From Gemmatimonadota bacterium (GTDB taxonomy: Bacteria; Gemmatimonadota; Gemmatimonadetes; Gemmatimonadales; GWC2-71-9): 64,000 bases of DNA. Position numbers and translations under genes: made by a program. Of this stretch, positions 30,469-39,117 are shown piece after piece. The stretch is taken from contig JADJPD010000005.1 in assembly GCA_016713435.1 (NCBI GenBank), positions 360,001 to 424,000 of the forward strand, given 5' to 3'. The notes under the pieces were generated by a model. It was not told the origin of the DNA. It ran no database searches and was given only the letters and a program-made list of their open reading frames with translations. Position 1 is the stretch's first letter. Each line of letters begins with the position of its first letter.

Positions 30469-31821
30469 TCAGTTTGCGGCCCACTGCCCCGCCGCCACCT
30501 GCGCCTGCGCCCAGGTGGTGAGCCACTCGCGGTCGAGGCGCGCGGCGGTGAGCAGTTCGTCGAGCCACTGGCGCTCACGCTGGATCACCAGGAAGAGCGT
30601 GCTCTCGCCGGCCGTGAAGCGCTGCTGCTCCCCGGCCACCAGCGCCGCGGCCGCCCGGAGGGCGTCCAGCTGGAGGCGGCGCTGGGTGGCGAGCGCCTCG
30701 AGCCGGGCGCCGAGGATGCGCTGCGTGGCGGCGAGGTCGGCGGCGGCGTAGCTGGCGCGCCAGCGGCTGGCCTGCCAGTCGAGCGTAGTGGCGTCGCGGG
30801 TGCCGCGCGCCTCACGCAAGAAGAGGCTCGAGCGCGCCGTCACCTTCCACGTCGGGTCGAAGAGGCTGGTGCTGGTGGCGCTGTCCTGCACCTTGGCGTA
30901 GACCTCGCCGTCGATGTCGGGGAGCAGCAGCCGCCCCCGGTAGGCCCGCTCCACAGACCGCGCCTCGACATCCGCGGCCACGGCGGCGAGCGCCGGGTGG
31001 CGCGGGTTCGGGACGCTGGCCGGCAGCGTTGCGGGCAGGCTCGGGCGGGTGCCCACCACCACGTCCATCGGCTCGCCCTCCTCGCTCCAGAGCCACAGGG
31101 AGAGCCGCTCCCGCGCGCCCAGCTCCGCCGCCAGGCCCTCCGCGCGGGCCTGCGCCCGGCGCGCCACCTCGAGCGCGCCCTCGAGCGTGTCGATGGGCGC
31201 CGACTCGCCGTGCACCACCCGGGCCCGGAGCGCCGCCTGCCGCCGTTCGGCCCGCTCGAGGAGCGTGTCGAGCTGGGCGAGCCTGGTGGTGGCCTCGTAC
31301 CACTGCGCGTACGCCGCCGTGGCCTCCCCCAGCACGCGCAGGCGCTCGAGCGCCAGGTCCGCCTCCGCCGCCGTGGCGCGGGCATCGGCCACGGCGCGCA
31401 GGGCGCGCCGCTCGTTGGTCCAGACGCCGCGGGTGAGCGGGACGCGCACGCCCGCGCTCAGCTGCCCGCCCTTGGTGGCCTCGCCGGGCAGGAGTTCTGG
31501 GCCGCGCAGGTCCTCGAACCGCACGAAGACCGTGGGCCCCTCGGCCAGCGGGAGGCTCAGGTCGATGCTCCGGCGGCGGGTGGCCAGCTTGTCGTCCTTG
31601 GTCTTGCCCCCGGCGCTGAGCGCCAGCACCGGGTCGAATGCCCCGCGCGTGGCCGACGCGCGCGCCGCCTGGGCGCCCGCGAGCGCGGCCTGGCGACGGA
31701 GGAGCGGGTGCGCCAGCTCCACGCGGCGCAGCACCTCGGGCAGCGGCAGCGTGTCCTGCGCCGCCGCGGGCACCGCCCCGGCGAGGAGCAGCGCCACCCC
31801 CAGCAGGGAGCCGCGGCTCAT
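30469..31821 (-). CDS. TolC-family outer-membrane efflux protein
   Basis: 450 aa. The ATG at 31821 overlaps the stop of the hlyD-like gene (ATGA). A signal peptide (VALLLAGAVPAAAQ) precedes two OEP-type repeats of long alpha-helices (LPEVLRRVELAHPLLRRQAALAGAQAARA...; second repeat HPALAAVAADVEARSVERAYRG...) with intervening strands, the usual TolC plan. It would form the outer-membrane channel for the HlyD-like and ABC proteins encoded just upstream in the same operon. The tail ends in W-A-A-N without an obvious barrel signal, as is normal for TolC proteins. Confidence 0.87.
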   Translation of the reverse strand: MSRGSLLGVALLLAGAVPAAAQDTLPLPEVLRRVELAHPLLRRQAALAGAQAARASATRGAFDPVLALSAGGKTKDDKLATRRRSIDLSLPLAEGPTVFVRFEDLRGPELLPGEATKGGQLSAGVRVPLTRGVWTNERRALRAVADARATAAEADLALERLRVLGEATAAYAQWYEATTRLAQLDTLLERAERRQAALRARVVHGESAPIDTLEGALEVARRAQARAEGLAAELGARERLSLWLWSEEGEPMDVVVGTRPSLPATLPASVPNPRHPALAAVAADVEARSVERAYRGRLLLPDIDGEVYAKVQDSATSTSLFDPTWKVTARSSLFLREARGTRDATTLDWQASRWRASYAAADLAATQRILGARLEALATQRRLQLDALRAAAALVAGEQQRFTAGESTLFLVIQRERQWLDELLTAARLDREWLTTWAQAQVAAGQWAAN

Positions 31822-33108
31822 GGCTTCTTGCCCGCGTCGCCGGCGTGGTCGGCGGCGGCGCCATACTCCGGCGGGAAGGCGTTGAGCTGCCGCCAGAGTT
31901 CGTAGCCGAGCGGCACCGTCTTGAGCAGCGTCCACCCACGCACGCCGCTGCCGGGACGGAGGGCCGCCGGCCACGGGGTGTCGCCCGAATCGGGACGCAC
32001 CAGGATGCGGTAGGTGCCCTTGGCGGTGGCCACCTCGTCCACCGCGAGCACATGTCCCCCAGGTGCCCACGCTCGTGCCGGGCCAGCCCGAGACCACGAT
32101 CGCCGGCCAGCCGTCGAACTGCAGCCGCACCGGCCGCCCCACCTCGGCGAGCGGGAGGTCCACCGGCCGGATCTCCAGCGCGGCGACGAGCTCGGGCCGT
32201 GCCGGCTGGATGGTCACCACCGGCTCCCCTTCCTTGACGATGGCACCGCGGCCGGGGCTGAGCGCCCGGATGACGTAGCCATCGCGCGGGGCGCGGATGG
32301 TGGTGAGGCCTTGCCGTGTGGTGAGGGCGCTCAGCTCGCTCTCCGCCTTGGCGAGGTCCACTTCTCCGTCGGCCAGCTCCGCCGCGGTGGACGCGCGATC
32401 CGAGGCGGCCTTGGCCACTGCCTCCGCGGCCCGGGCCCGCACGCCGCCCTGCCCCAGGAGCACGTTGGCCAGCTCCTGCCGCTGGGCCGTGAGCATCGCC
32501 GTGGTGCGCTGGGCCGCGAGCTCCGCGGCCTCGAGCTCGGTCCGGGTGAGGAGCCCGTCGGCATGGAGCTGGCGGCGCCGCGCGAGGCGCGCGGCCTCGA
32601 CGGCGCTGTCGGCCTCGGCGGCCGTCACCGCGGCGCGGAGCCGCGGGACCGCATTGTCCGCCTGCGCCACCGCGGCGGCCTGGGAGGCCTGCAGTGCCTC
32701 GAGCAGCGCCTCCTGCTGGAGCAGCTTGCTCCGCTTGGCGGCCACCGAGCGCCGCTTGGCGTCCACCTGCTCGCCGACGCGCTCCAGCAGCGCGCTGTCC
32801 AGGAACCGGTCCCGCGCGTCGCGCAGCTCCACGAGTGCGGTCCCGGCCGTCACGAAGGTGCCCTCGTCCACCTCCCACCGCTCGACGAAGCCAGTGATCG
32901 GCGAGTGCAGCGGCTGGGCCCGGTCCTCGGGCCGGAGGGCGATGAGGGTCCCGGCGCCCTGGATGGTCTGCTGCCACGGCAGGCTCAGGAAGAGCCCCAC
33001 CGCCAGCACGATGGCCAGCACCCAGCGCCGCAGGGTGCGTCGCTCAGGCGAGACCGGCAGGGCCGCCGTCGTGGCCGGGCCCAGCGGGCCCGCGAGGAGC
33101 TCAGCCAT
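31818..33108 (-). CDS. HlyD-family periplasmic adaptor (frameshift at 32056)
   Basis: 429 aa after repair. One membrane helix near the N terminus (VLAIVLAVGLFLSLPW) is followed by a biotinyl-lipoyl half (PITGFVERWEVDEGTFV), a long coiled-coil hairpin (about residues 95-260), the second lipoyl half (IRAPRDGYVIRAL, about 275) and a beta-barrel domain. The frame breaks in the run of five C at 32056-32060 (plus strand); with four, the protein reads GTSVGTWGHVLAVDEVATAKGTYRILV, matching the family's C-terminal strands. It starts inside the end of the ABC gene (8-base overlap) and overlaps the TolC gene by 4 bases, so all three are probably co-translated. Confidence 0.87.
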
Positions 33109-34789
33109 GGGTCACCTCCGCGCCCGCGCGGACCTCGTCCGGGGCAGCCGCGAGCCGCCGGTCTGCCATGCGGACCACCCGGTCCACCCGCTCCAGCACC
33201 TCGGGCGCATCACTGATGCACACCACGGTGAGGCCCGGCCACTCCCGCCGGAAGGTGACGAACAGCGCCTGCCGTGCCTCCGCGGAGAGCCCGTGCAGCA
33301 CCGCGTCGTCGAGGAGCAGGAGCTGGGGATTGCCGGCCAGCGCGCGCGCGAGCACCAGCACGTGCTGCATGCGGTGCGTCAGTGCCGCGGTGACCGGGGT
33401 CTGCCAGCCGGCGGGGAGTGCCGAGACCGCGGCATCGAGGCCGAGCAGGCTGGCCGCGCGGTCCCGGTCCTGCGGTGCGAGGGAGCGGCCCAGCACGAGG
33501 TTGGTCTCAAGCGTCCCGGGCACCAGGCCATCCTCGGCGAAGACGGCCGCCACCCCCTCGGGCCGGCCGTGCCCCAGGACGTGGTGCCCGAGGACCTCGA
33601 GCGTCCCGCGGTCGTGGGCCAGCAGGCCGGCGAGGACGCGCAGGAGCGAGTGACGGCCGCTGTCGTCGGCGCCGGTCACGGCCACATGCTCCCCCCGCCG
33701 GAGGGTCAGGGTGACGTCCTCCAGCGCGGACGCCGGCGCCCCCGGGTAGCGCGCGCCGACGTGCAGCAGGCGCGCGGCGTGCCCGCCGGGCATCGGCTGG
33801 GGGCGAGCCTCCGACAGCTCCACCGCCGGCAACTCCAGCACGCCGGCCACCTTGGAAAAAGCGGCCGTGGCGTCGTACACGTTCTCGAGCACCGACAGCA
33901 GCTTCTTCACGCCGGCAATCAGCGACACGATGACGAACTCCGCCGCCACGAACTGCCCCAGCGTCAGCTGCCCCTGGAGGAGCAGGGTGGCGCCGAGGAG
34001 CAGCATGGCGGCGGTGGCCAGCACCATGATGGCACTCAGGCCGATGGCCTGGCGGCGGAGCGCGCGGTAGCGCGCCTCCCGCGTCACCAGGTAGTCGGCG
34101 GTGGCGGTGTCGGTGGCGCCCAGGGCCCAGCCATCCGCGCCGCCGTGCCGGAGCAGCGTCACGTGCTGCGCCAGCGACTCGAGGTGCTGGGCCAGCGCGT
34201 ACTTGGCCACCGAGCTGTCGAGGCTGGTGCGGAACGCCTGCGGGCTGGAGACCGCCAGCCAGGCGGCCAGCAGCATCACGATGGCCAGGCTGGTGACCAG
34301 GAAGGTGGGGTGATAGAGGACCAGCAGCGCGCTGCCCGCCACGATCTGCAGCAGCAGCCCCGCCCCGTCGATCGCGAGCTTGCTCACCATCTTGGGCAGC
34401 GCGATCAGGTCGAAGACCCGGTTCATCTGCTCGGGCCAGGCATTGGGGGCGAGCCGGGCCACGTCGGCGCGCGCCAGGGTCCGCCCGAAGGCATGCGTCC
34501 CCTGGGCGATGACGTGGTACTCCATGTGCTCGCTGGCCCGCAGCTGGGCCAGCTGCACCAGGCCCACGAGCACGGTGGCGGCCACGACGAGCGCGCCCAC
34601 CGACACGGCGGACGCCCCGCCGACCCCGCCGGTGACGAGAGTGATCAGCGCCTGGAGCGCGAGGGGAATGACGACGCTGAGCGCCGCCGTGGCCGCCGCG
34701 TAGGCGGCCAGACTGGTCAGGGCGTCACGCTGCAGGGTCGCCAGCGTGCGCAAGGCCGGCAGGAGCGCGGCCGGGGTGGAAGCTGCCAT
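33101..34789 (-). CDS. ABC exporter half-transporter with degenerate ATPase motifs
   Basis: 562 aa. ATG 34789 has GAGG upstream; a TTG nine bases earlier is the other option. Six membrane helices (about residues 20-300) of the type I exporter fold precede a nucleotide-binding domain (about 335-550). The Walker A region reads GADDSGRHSLLR, so the lysine that binds ATP phosphate is missing. The signature reads LTHRMQ in place of LSGGQ, and Walker B reads LLLLDDAVL with Asp instead of the catalytic Glu. ATP hydrolysis at this site is therefore doubtful; it may pair with an active half-transporter encoded elsewhere, or work as a degenerate half. Together with the HlyD- and TolC-like proteins it resembles a type I secretion set. 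No obvious cargo gene lies beside it. Confidence 0.87.
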   Translation of the reverse strand: MAASTPAALLPALRTLATLQRDALTSLAAYAAATAALSVVIPLALQALITLVTGGVGGASAVSVGALVVAATVLVGLVQLAQLRASEHMEYHVIAQGTHAFGRTLARADVARLAPNAWPEQMNRVFDLIALPKMVSKLAIDGAGLLLQIVAGSALLVLYHPTFLVTSLAIVMLLAAWLAVSSPQAFRTSLDSSVAKYALAQHLESLAQHVTLLRHGGADGWALGATDTATADYLVTREARYRALRRQAIGLSAIMVLATAAMLLLGATLLLQGQLTLGQFVAAEFVIVSLIAGVKKLLSVLENVYDATAAFSKVAGVLELPAVELSEARPQPMPGGHAARLLHVGARYPGAPASALEDVTLTLRRGEHVAVTGADDSGRHSLLRVLAGLLAHDRGTLEVLGHHVLGHGRPEGVAAVFAEDGLVPGTLETNLVLGRSLAPQDRDRAASLLGLDAAVSALPAGWQTPVTAALTHRMQHVLVLARALAGNPQLLLLDDAVLHGLSAEARQALFVTFRREWPGLTVVCISDAPEVLERVDRVVRMADRRLAAAPDEVRAGAEVTHG

Positions 34790-35264
34790 GGCCCTCAACA
34801 GGCACGGCTCTGGGCCGCGCCCGCGGTCATCGTGATCGAGTGGAGGAAGCGAGGCGATCGCAGACGCCGGTCACCGCCGGGGCCCGCCTGACAGCTCCCT
34901 CAGGTGCGCACGAAGATGCGACACTCCCCCCCCAAGTGCAAGCGGGGCAACACTCTACAAGGCGCGGCCGATGCTTCACTTAGATCGAAGCTATGAACGG
35001 TCTGTTCGAGCGAACCAATGGAAGCGCCTGCGCGTCGGCCGGGGCCGGTCGCGTGCGGGGGGGGCGGGGGCTCGGGGGGGTGGGCGGGGTGCGGGGGGGG
35101 GCGCGGTGCGCTTCCCCGGGGTGGCTGCCACCCGGCGTCGCTGACCGAGTGCCTCGCTGGGGCGCAACCGACGAGCGGCGGGGCGGCGCAGGAGGCGGGG
35201 CGCATGGGCGGGCTGCGCCGCCGTCCGGTGGGGATCGAAGTGATTGAGGAGCTGGGGACCGACC
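34790..35264. other. Intergenic region with a dense G-run tract (35057-35101)
   Basis: No gene is supported in these 475 bases. The plus strand holds six G runs of 8, 5, 7, 3, 4 and 9 bases, separated by loops of 1-3 bases (35057-35101): a strong potential G-quadruplex. A small inverted repeat GTTCG-AG-CGAAC lies at 35004-35015. The promoter of the ABC exporter operon should be here, but no convincing -35/-10 pair was found. Confidence 0.6.
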
Positions 35265-36332
35265 TCAGCGCCGCGCTCGACCGCGCGATCGCCAGCCGTC
35301 CCGCCCCCGTGACGTGCGGTCCTGCACCGGGGCGAACGGCACCTCCGGGTACACCTCCGTCGCCGGCTTGTCGGTTCGCAGGCCGAGAAATCGCGGGTGG
35401 CGGAGGATCCCGCGGGAGGTGCGCTCCCCGTAGCCGACCTGTGCCACGAGGCGGGGACGCACCCAGCGCACGCCCGGCTCCCCCGGCACGGGCGTGAACG
35501 GGCAGCGCATCGCCTCGAGCGCCTCGAGCCGGACCAGCAGGCGGCGCAGCGTCCCCGTGTCGAAGCCGGTGCCCACCTTGCCGGCGTAGCGGAGCGCGCC
35601 ATCCTGCCACTGGCCCACCAGCAGGGCCCCGAGCGCCTCGCGGCTGCCCCGGGGCGGCGTGAACCCGCCGATCACGAATTCCTCGGACCGCACGCACTTC
35701 ACCTTGAGCCACTCCGGCGAGCGCCGTGAGTGGTAGCGCCCGTCGGCCACCTTGGCGATCAGGCCTTCCTCGCCGCGCGCGCAGGCGGCGTCGAGCAGCG
35801 CCTGCGCGCCGCGCAGGCGGTGCGGGGTGAAGCGGAGCGGCGGCCGGAACCGGATCGCCACCCGGAGGAGCGCCTTCCGTACCAGGAGCGGCAGCCCCCG
35901 CAGGTCGGTGCCGTCGAGCGCGAGCAGGTCAAAGGCGTAGAAGAGCACCGGCACGCGCGCGAGGAGCGCCGCGTTCGGCGTCCGCACGTGCAGGCGCTCC
36001 TGCATCGCCTCGAAGCTGGAACGGCCGTCGCGGAGGACCACCAGTTCCCCGTCGATCACGACATCCGCCCGCGCCTGGCCCGCCAGCGCCGCGGCGATCT
36101 CCGGGTAGCTCGCCGTGATGTCGTTGCGGTTGCGGGTGCGGAGGGTGGCCCCCTGCTCGGCGACGTGGGCCACGCAGCGCACGCCGTCGAGCTTCGGCTC
36201 GAACAGCCACTGCGGGCCCGGCGGCAGGTCGGCGGCGAGCGTGGCGAGCATGGGCGCCACCCACCCGTCCCCGGTGGCGGGACGGAGGCGGGCGCGCATG
36301 GGCGGGGCGAGTTCCGCGAGCAGCGGGTTCAT
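35265..36332 (-). CDS. ligD: ATP-dependent DNA ligase, LigD ligase-domain type
   Basis: 355 aa. The ATG overlaps the stop of the polymerase-phosphoesterase gene (ATGA). It seals nicks and breaks in end joining. Adenylation domain: motif I FEPKLDGVRC with the AMP-accepting Lys, the nucleotide-contact motif VIDGELVVL, motif III-like FYAFDLLALDG, motif IV EGLIAKVADGRYH and motif V WLKVKC. The OB-fold follows with EFVIGGFTPPRGSREALGALLVG, and the tail is basic. In many bacteria this domain is fused to the LigD polymerase and phosphoesterase; here it is encoded separately. It is the last gene of the ku operon. Confidence 0.93.
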   Translation of the reverse strand: MNPLLAELAPPMRARLRPATGDGWVAPMLATLAADLPPGPQWLFEPKLDGVRCVAHVAEQGATLRTRNRNDITASYPEIAAALAGQARADVVIDGELVVLRDGRSSFEAMQERLHVRTPNAALLARVPVLFYAFDLLALDGTDLRGLPLLVRKALLRVAIRFRPPLRFTPHRLRGAQALLDAACARGEEGLIAKVADGRYHSRRSPEWLKVKCVRSEEFVIGGFTPPRGSREALGALLVGQWQDGALRYAGKVGTGFDTGTLRRLLVRLEALEAMRCPFTPVPGEPGVRWVRPRLVAQVGYGERTSRGILRHPRFLGLRTDKPATEVYPEVPFAPVQDRTSRGRDGWRSRGRARR

Positions 36333-38059
36333 CCCGCCTGCCGGATCGCGGCCATGGTGCGGCCCGTCGTGGCGGAGCGATCGCGCCGCAGGACATCCGC
36401 CCTGGACGCGGCCTCGTCGCGCGACTTGATGAGGAGCCACCGCTCGGCCCCGCGGCCCGTCCGCACCAGGTGGAAACGACCGCGCAGCTTCTTCCCGTCC
36501 AGCGTGAAGTCCAGCCTGCCCCGCCGATGCGCCGCCTCGGCGTCGCTGCCGTCGTCCATGGTGAACGTGCCGGAATCCCAGACCATCACGGTGCCGCCGC
36601 CATACTGGCCCTGCGGGATCACGCCCTCGAAGCTGCCGTATTCGAGCGGGTGATCCTCCGTCGGCATGGCCAGGCGCTTCACGCCCGGGTCGAGGGACGG
36701 TCCCTTCGGCACGGCCCAGGACTTGAGGACGCCGCCGATCTCGAGGCGGAAGTCGTAGTGGAGATGACTCGCCTCGTGCTTCTGGACCACGAACCGGGCC
36801 GAACGGGCGCGCTTCTTCCCCGTTGCCTTCCGCTTGCCGCGCGGCTCCGGCGTGGCGTCGAAGTCTCGCTTGTCGCGATAGGTCTCGAGCGGTGCCGCGC
36901 CGCCGGCGCGATGCCGCTTCGTGGCGGGCGGTTTGGAGGCCGTCCGCGCACGCCGTGGGGGGCCCGCGCCCGCAGATCCCGAGTGCGCCGCCGGGCCAAG
37001 GATGGACGGGAGGTCCTGCGCGGTGTCGAGCATGCCGGCCCACGGGTCGCCCTCCCTCGCGAGGAGGGCCGGGACAGTGGCGAGGGTGAATTCGGTGGGA
37101 TCGGCCGCTGCGAGGCGCTCCCAGGTGAGCGGCATGGCCACGGTGGCCCGCGGGTCGCGCCGGGGGGAGAGGGCGGCAGCGAGGGACTTACCGCGGCTGT
37201 TCTGATTGGCGTCGAAGAAGATCATCCCGCGCCGGTCACGCGTGGCCCACGCCATCGTCACCCGCTTCGGCGCCCGCCGCACGAAGTGCTCGCCCACCTG
37301 CCGGGCGACATCCCGGGCCATGTCGTAGGTGAGGTTGCGGCGGACCGGGAGGTAGACGTGAATGCCGGTTCGCCCCGAGAGCTTCGGGAACGCGCGCAGG
37401 CCAAGGCCCGTGAGGACCTCGCGCAGCTCGAAGGCCAGCTCGCGGGTGCGACGGAAGGCGGTGCGGTTCCGCACCGGCTCCTCACCCGCCGCCTCGGTGC
37501 CCGCGTAGATGTAGGGATCGAGGTCGAAGACGACGAAGTCGGGGTAGTTGAGCACCGACCGCTCCAGGGCTGCCTCCGAGCCGTGGAAGGTCCGCCCGTA
37601 TCCGCGGGTGTCCGGCCCGGGGCGGATCCGTGAGAACCAGGGATGCAGCTCGAGCGAGGCCATCTGCCCGAGCCACAGGAGCGTGGCCAGGCGATCGCAC
37701 ACGAGGTAGTCGGCGTCGCGGTGGTTGTGGCTGGAGTAGATGGTGACGGTGCGGGTGAACCCGGGCCGCTGCTCCCAGTGCTTCTGGAAGAACGTCTCGC
37801 CCGTGATCCCCTGCGGGAATCGGCTCACGAAGACGGGCCTGTCCCTCAGGTGCGGCAGCAGCCACGGGGAGACGGCGGCGTAGTAGCGGAGCAGGTCCCG
37901 CTTGGTCACGGCGTTCCGGCGCGGGGCCGCGGGCCAGAGCGGGCGCTCGAGGTTGGTCACCGGCACCCGCGCCGTCCCCACCCGGAGCGTCCCGAGGCCC
38001 GGGTCGTCCAGCTGGGCGAGGACCGTCGCCGCCAGGGCGGCGGGATCGGGCCCGGCCAC
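36329..38059 (-). CDS. ligD: LigD polymerase (primase-like) and 3'-phosphoesterase protein
   Basis: 576 aa, GTG start three bases after the ku stop. The N-terminal part (about residues 20-300) is the LigD eukaryotic-primase-type polymerase domain: TKRDLLRYYAAVSPWLLPHLRDRP, DYLVCDRLATLLWLGQMASLELHPW, VVFDLDP with the catalytic acidic residues, and KLSGRTGIHVYLP. A basic, Pro-rich linker follows. The C-terminal phosphoesterase domain (about 420-545) has RFVVQKHEASHLHYDFRLE, LKSWAVPKGPS, EDHPLEYGSFEGVIP and YGGGTVMVWDSG. The order is Pol-PE with no ligase domain, which is the next gene. It fills gaps and trims 3' ends during Ku-dependent end joining. Confidence 0.93.
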   Translation of the reverse strand: MAGPDPAALAATVLAQLDDPGLGTLRVGTARVPVTNLERPLWPAAPRRNAVTKRDLLRYYAAVSPWLLPHLRDRPVFVSRFPQGITGETFFQKHWEQRPGFTRTVTIYSSHNHRDADYLVCDRLATLLWLGQMASLELHPWFSRIRPGPDTRGYGRTFHGSEAALERSVLNYPDFVVFDLDPYIYAGTEAAGEEPVRNRTAFRRTRELAFELREVLTGLGLRAFPKLSGRTGIHVYLPVRRNLTYDMARDVARQVGEHFVRRAPKRVTMAWATRDRRGMIFFDANQNSRGKSLAAALSPRRDPRATVAMPLTWERLAAADPTEFTLATVPALLAREGDPWAGMLDTAQDLPSILGPAAHSGSAGAGPPRRARTASKPPATKRHRAGGAAPLETYRDKRDFDATPEPRGKRKATGKKRARSARFVVQKHEASHLHYDFRLEIGGVLKSWAVPKGPSLDPGVKRLAMPTEDHPLEYGSFEGVIPQGQYGGGTVMVWDSGTFTMDDGSDAEAAHRRGRLDFTLDGKKLRGRFHLVRTGRGAERWLLIKSRDEAASRADVLRRDRSATTGRTMAAIRQAG

Positions 38060-38062
38060 GGC

Positions 38063-38899
38063 TCAGCCGACCCGGCGGCGACGGGTGGTGCGCCGGCCGG
38101 CGGCGGTGCGGCTCGCCTTCCCCGCCGGCTTCCCGCCCTTGGCGGCGGCCACGCTCCGGCGCAGCGCCTCCGTCAGGTCCAGCACCTTGCCGCTGGCTGC
38201 GGGCGGCGCCTTGGTGACGGCCTTGCCCTCGAGCTTGTCCTCGATGAGGGCCGAGAGTGCGTCGCGGTAGCGGTCGTGGTACTTGGCGGGGTCGAAGTCG
38301 TCGGCGAGCAGCTCGATCAGCGTGTCCGCCATGTCGAGTTCCTTCTCGGAGACGCGGACCCCGGAGAGGTCCACGCCCTCGCGCGGGCGGACCTCGTCGG
38401 CGTAGTACAGCGTCTCCAGCACCAGGCGCCCCCCCTGCGCCCGCACCGCGCACAGCTGCTCCTTCTTCCGCAGCGCGATCGTGGCGATGGCGGCGAGCGC
38501 GCGTCGCTCGAGTGCCTGCACCAGCAGCGCGTAGGGCTTCTCGCCCCGCGTGTCCGGCTCCAGGTAATAGGTGCGCTCGTAGTAGATCGGGTCGATGGCC
38601 TCCGCCGCGACGAACGCCGAGACCTCGACGACCTGGAGGCTGGGCAGCGGCAGCTGCTCGAAGTCCGCCTCCTCGAGCACCACGTACTGCCCCTTCGCAT
38701 ACTCGTAGCCTCGCACGATCTCGTCCCAGCTGACCTCCCGCTCGTGCGTGGGGCAGATGCGGGCCTGGCGGATGCGGGCGCCGCAGTCCTTGTGCAGCAG
38801 GTGGAAGGACAGGTCCTTGGCCTCGGTTGCGCCGAAGACCTTCACCGGGAAGGTGACCATCCCAAATGTCAGGCTGCCGCTCCAGATCGCGCGTGCCAC
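38063..38899 (-). CDS. ku: Ku end-joining protein
   Basis: 278 aa from GTG 38899. This start is preferred over GTG 38917 because GGAGG lies five bases upstream and the protein then begins VARAIWSGSLTFGMV, matching typical Ku starts. The ring-forming beta-barrel core covers about residues 1-210 (VSWDEIVRGYEYAKGQYV, IDPIYYERTYYLEPD, LETLYYADEVRP), followed by a Lys/Arg/Ala-rich tail that binds DNA and probably LigD. Homodimeric Ku binds double-strand ends and recruits the LigD proteins encoded directly downstream. A row of DnaA-box-like 9-mers sits 25-85 bases upstream of the start. Confidence 0.95.
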   Translation of the reverse strand: MARAIWSGSLTFGMVTFPVKVFGATEAKDLSFHLLHKDCGARIRQARICPTHEREVSWDEIVRGYEYAKGQYVVLEEADFEQLPLPSLQVVEVSAFVAAEAIDPIYYERTYYLEPDTRGEKPYALLVQALERRALAAIATIALRKKEQLCAVRAQGGRLVLETLYYADEVRPREGVDLSGVRVSEKELDMADTLIELLADDFDPAKYHDRYRDALSALIEDKLEGKAVTKAPPAASGKVLDLTEALRRSVAAAKGGKPAGKASRTAAGRRTTRRRRVG

Positions 38900-38923
38900 G
38901 GGCACCTCCGGGCTCACGGTGAG

Positions 38924-38984
38924 TTATCCCCAGCTGTCCACACGGACCGGGCACGTTTCCACAGGCATCCACACGCTGTCCACA
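38924..38984 (+). promoter_or_regulatory. Row of five DnaA-box-like 9-mers upstream of ku
   Basis: Five 9-mers in one orientation: TTATCCCCA (38924), CTGTCCACA (38934), GTTTCCACA (38955), GCATCCACA (38965) and CTGTCCACA (38976). Their starts are 10, 21, 10 and 11 bases apart, i.e. on one face of the helix. The two CTGTCCACA copies fit the DnaA-box form of GC-rich bacteria (YTGTCCACA); the others differ from TTATCCACA at 1-2 positions. The row occupies the promoter region of the ku-ligD operon. No AT-rich unwinding stretch lies beside it, so it is more likely a regulatory or titration cluster than an origin. Confidence 0.55.
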
Positions 38985-39117
38985 TGGGTGCCCCCTGCCG
39001 CCTTGCTGAGTCGATGATGTGCGACGTGCCATCGCCGCGCGGGCCACACAGCGCCGGCGCGGCGAGGACAGGAACTGCGGTGTGTCGGGCGAGGTTGCGC
39101 CGGGAGCGACGGCGCGG

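Noticed and set aside
38924..38984. Chromosomal replication origin
   Set aside because: DnaA-like boxes are present but no dnaA, dnaN, gidA or parAB genes and no AT-rich unwinding stretch are nearby. Kept only as a DnaA-box cluster.
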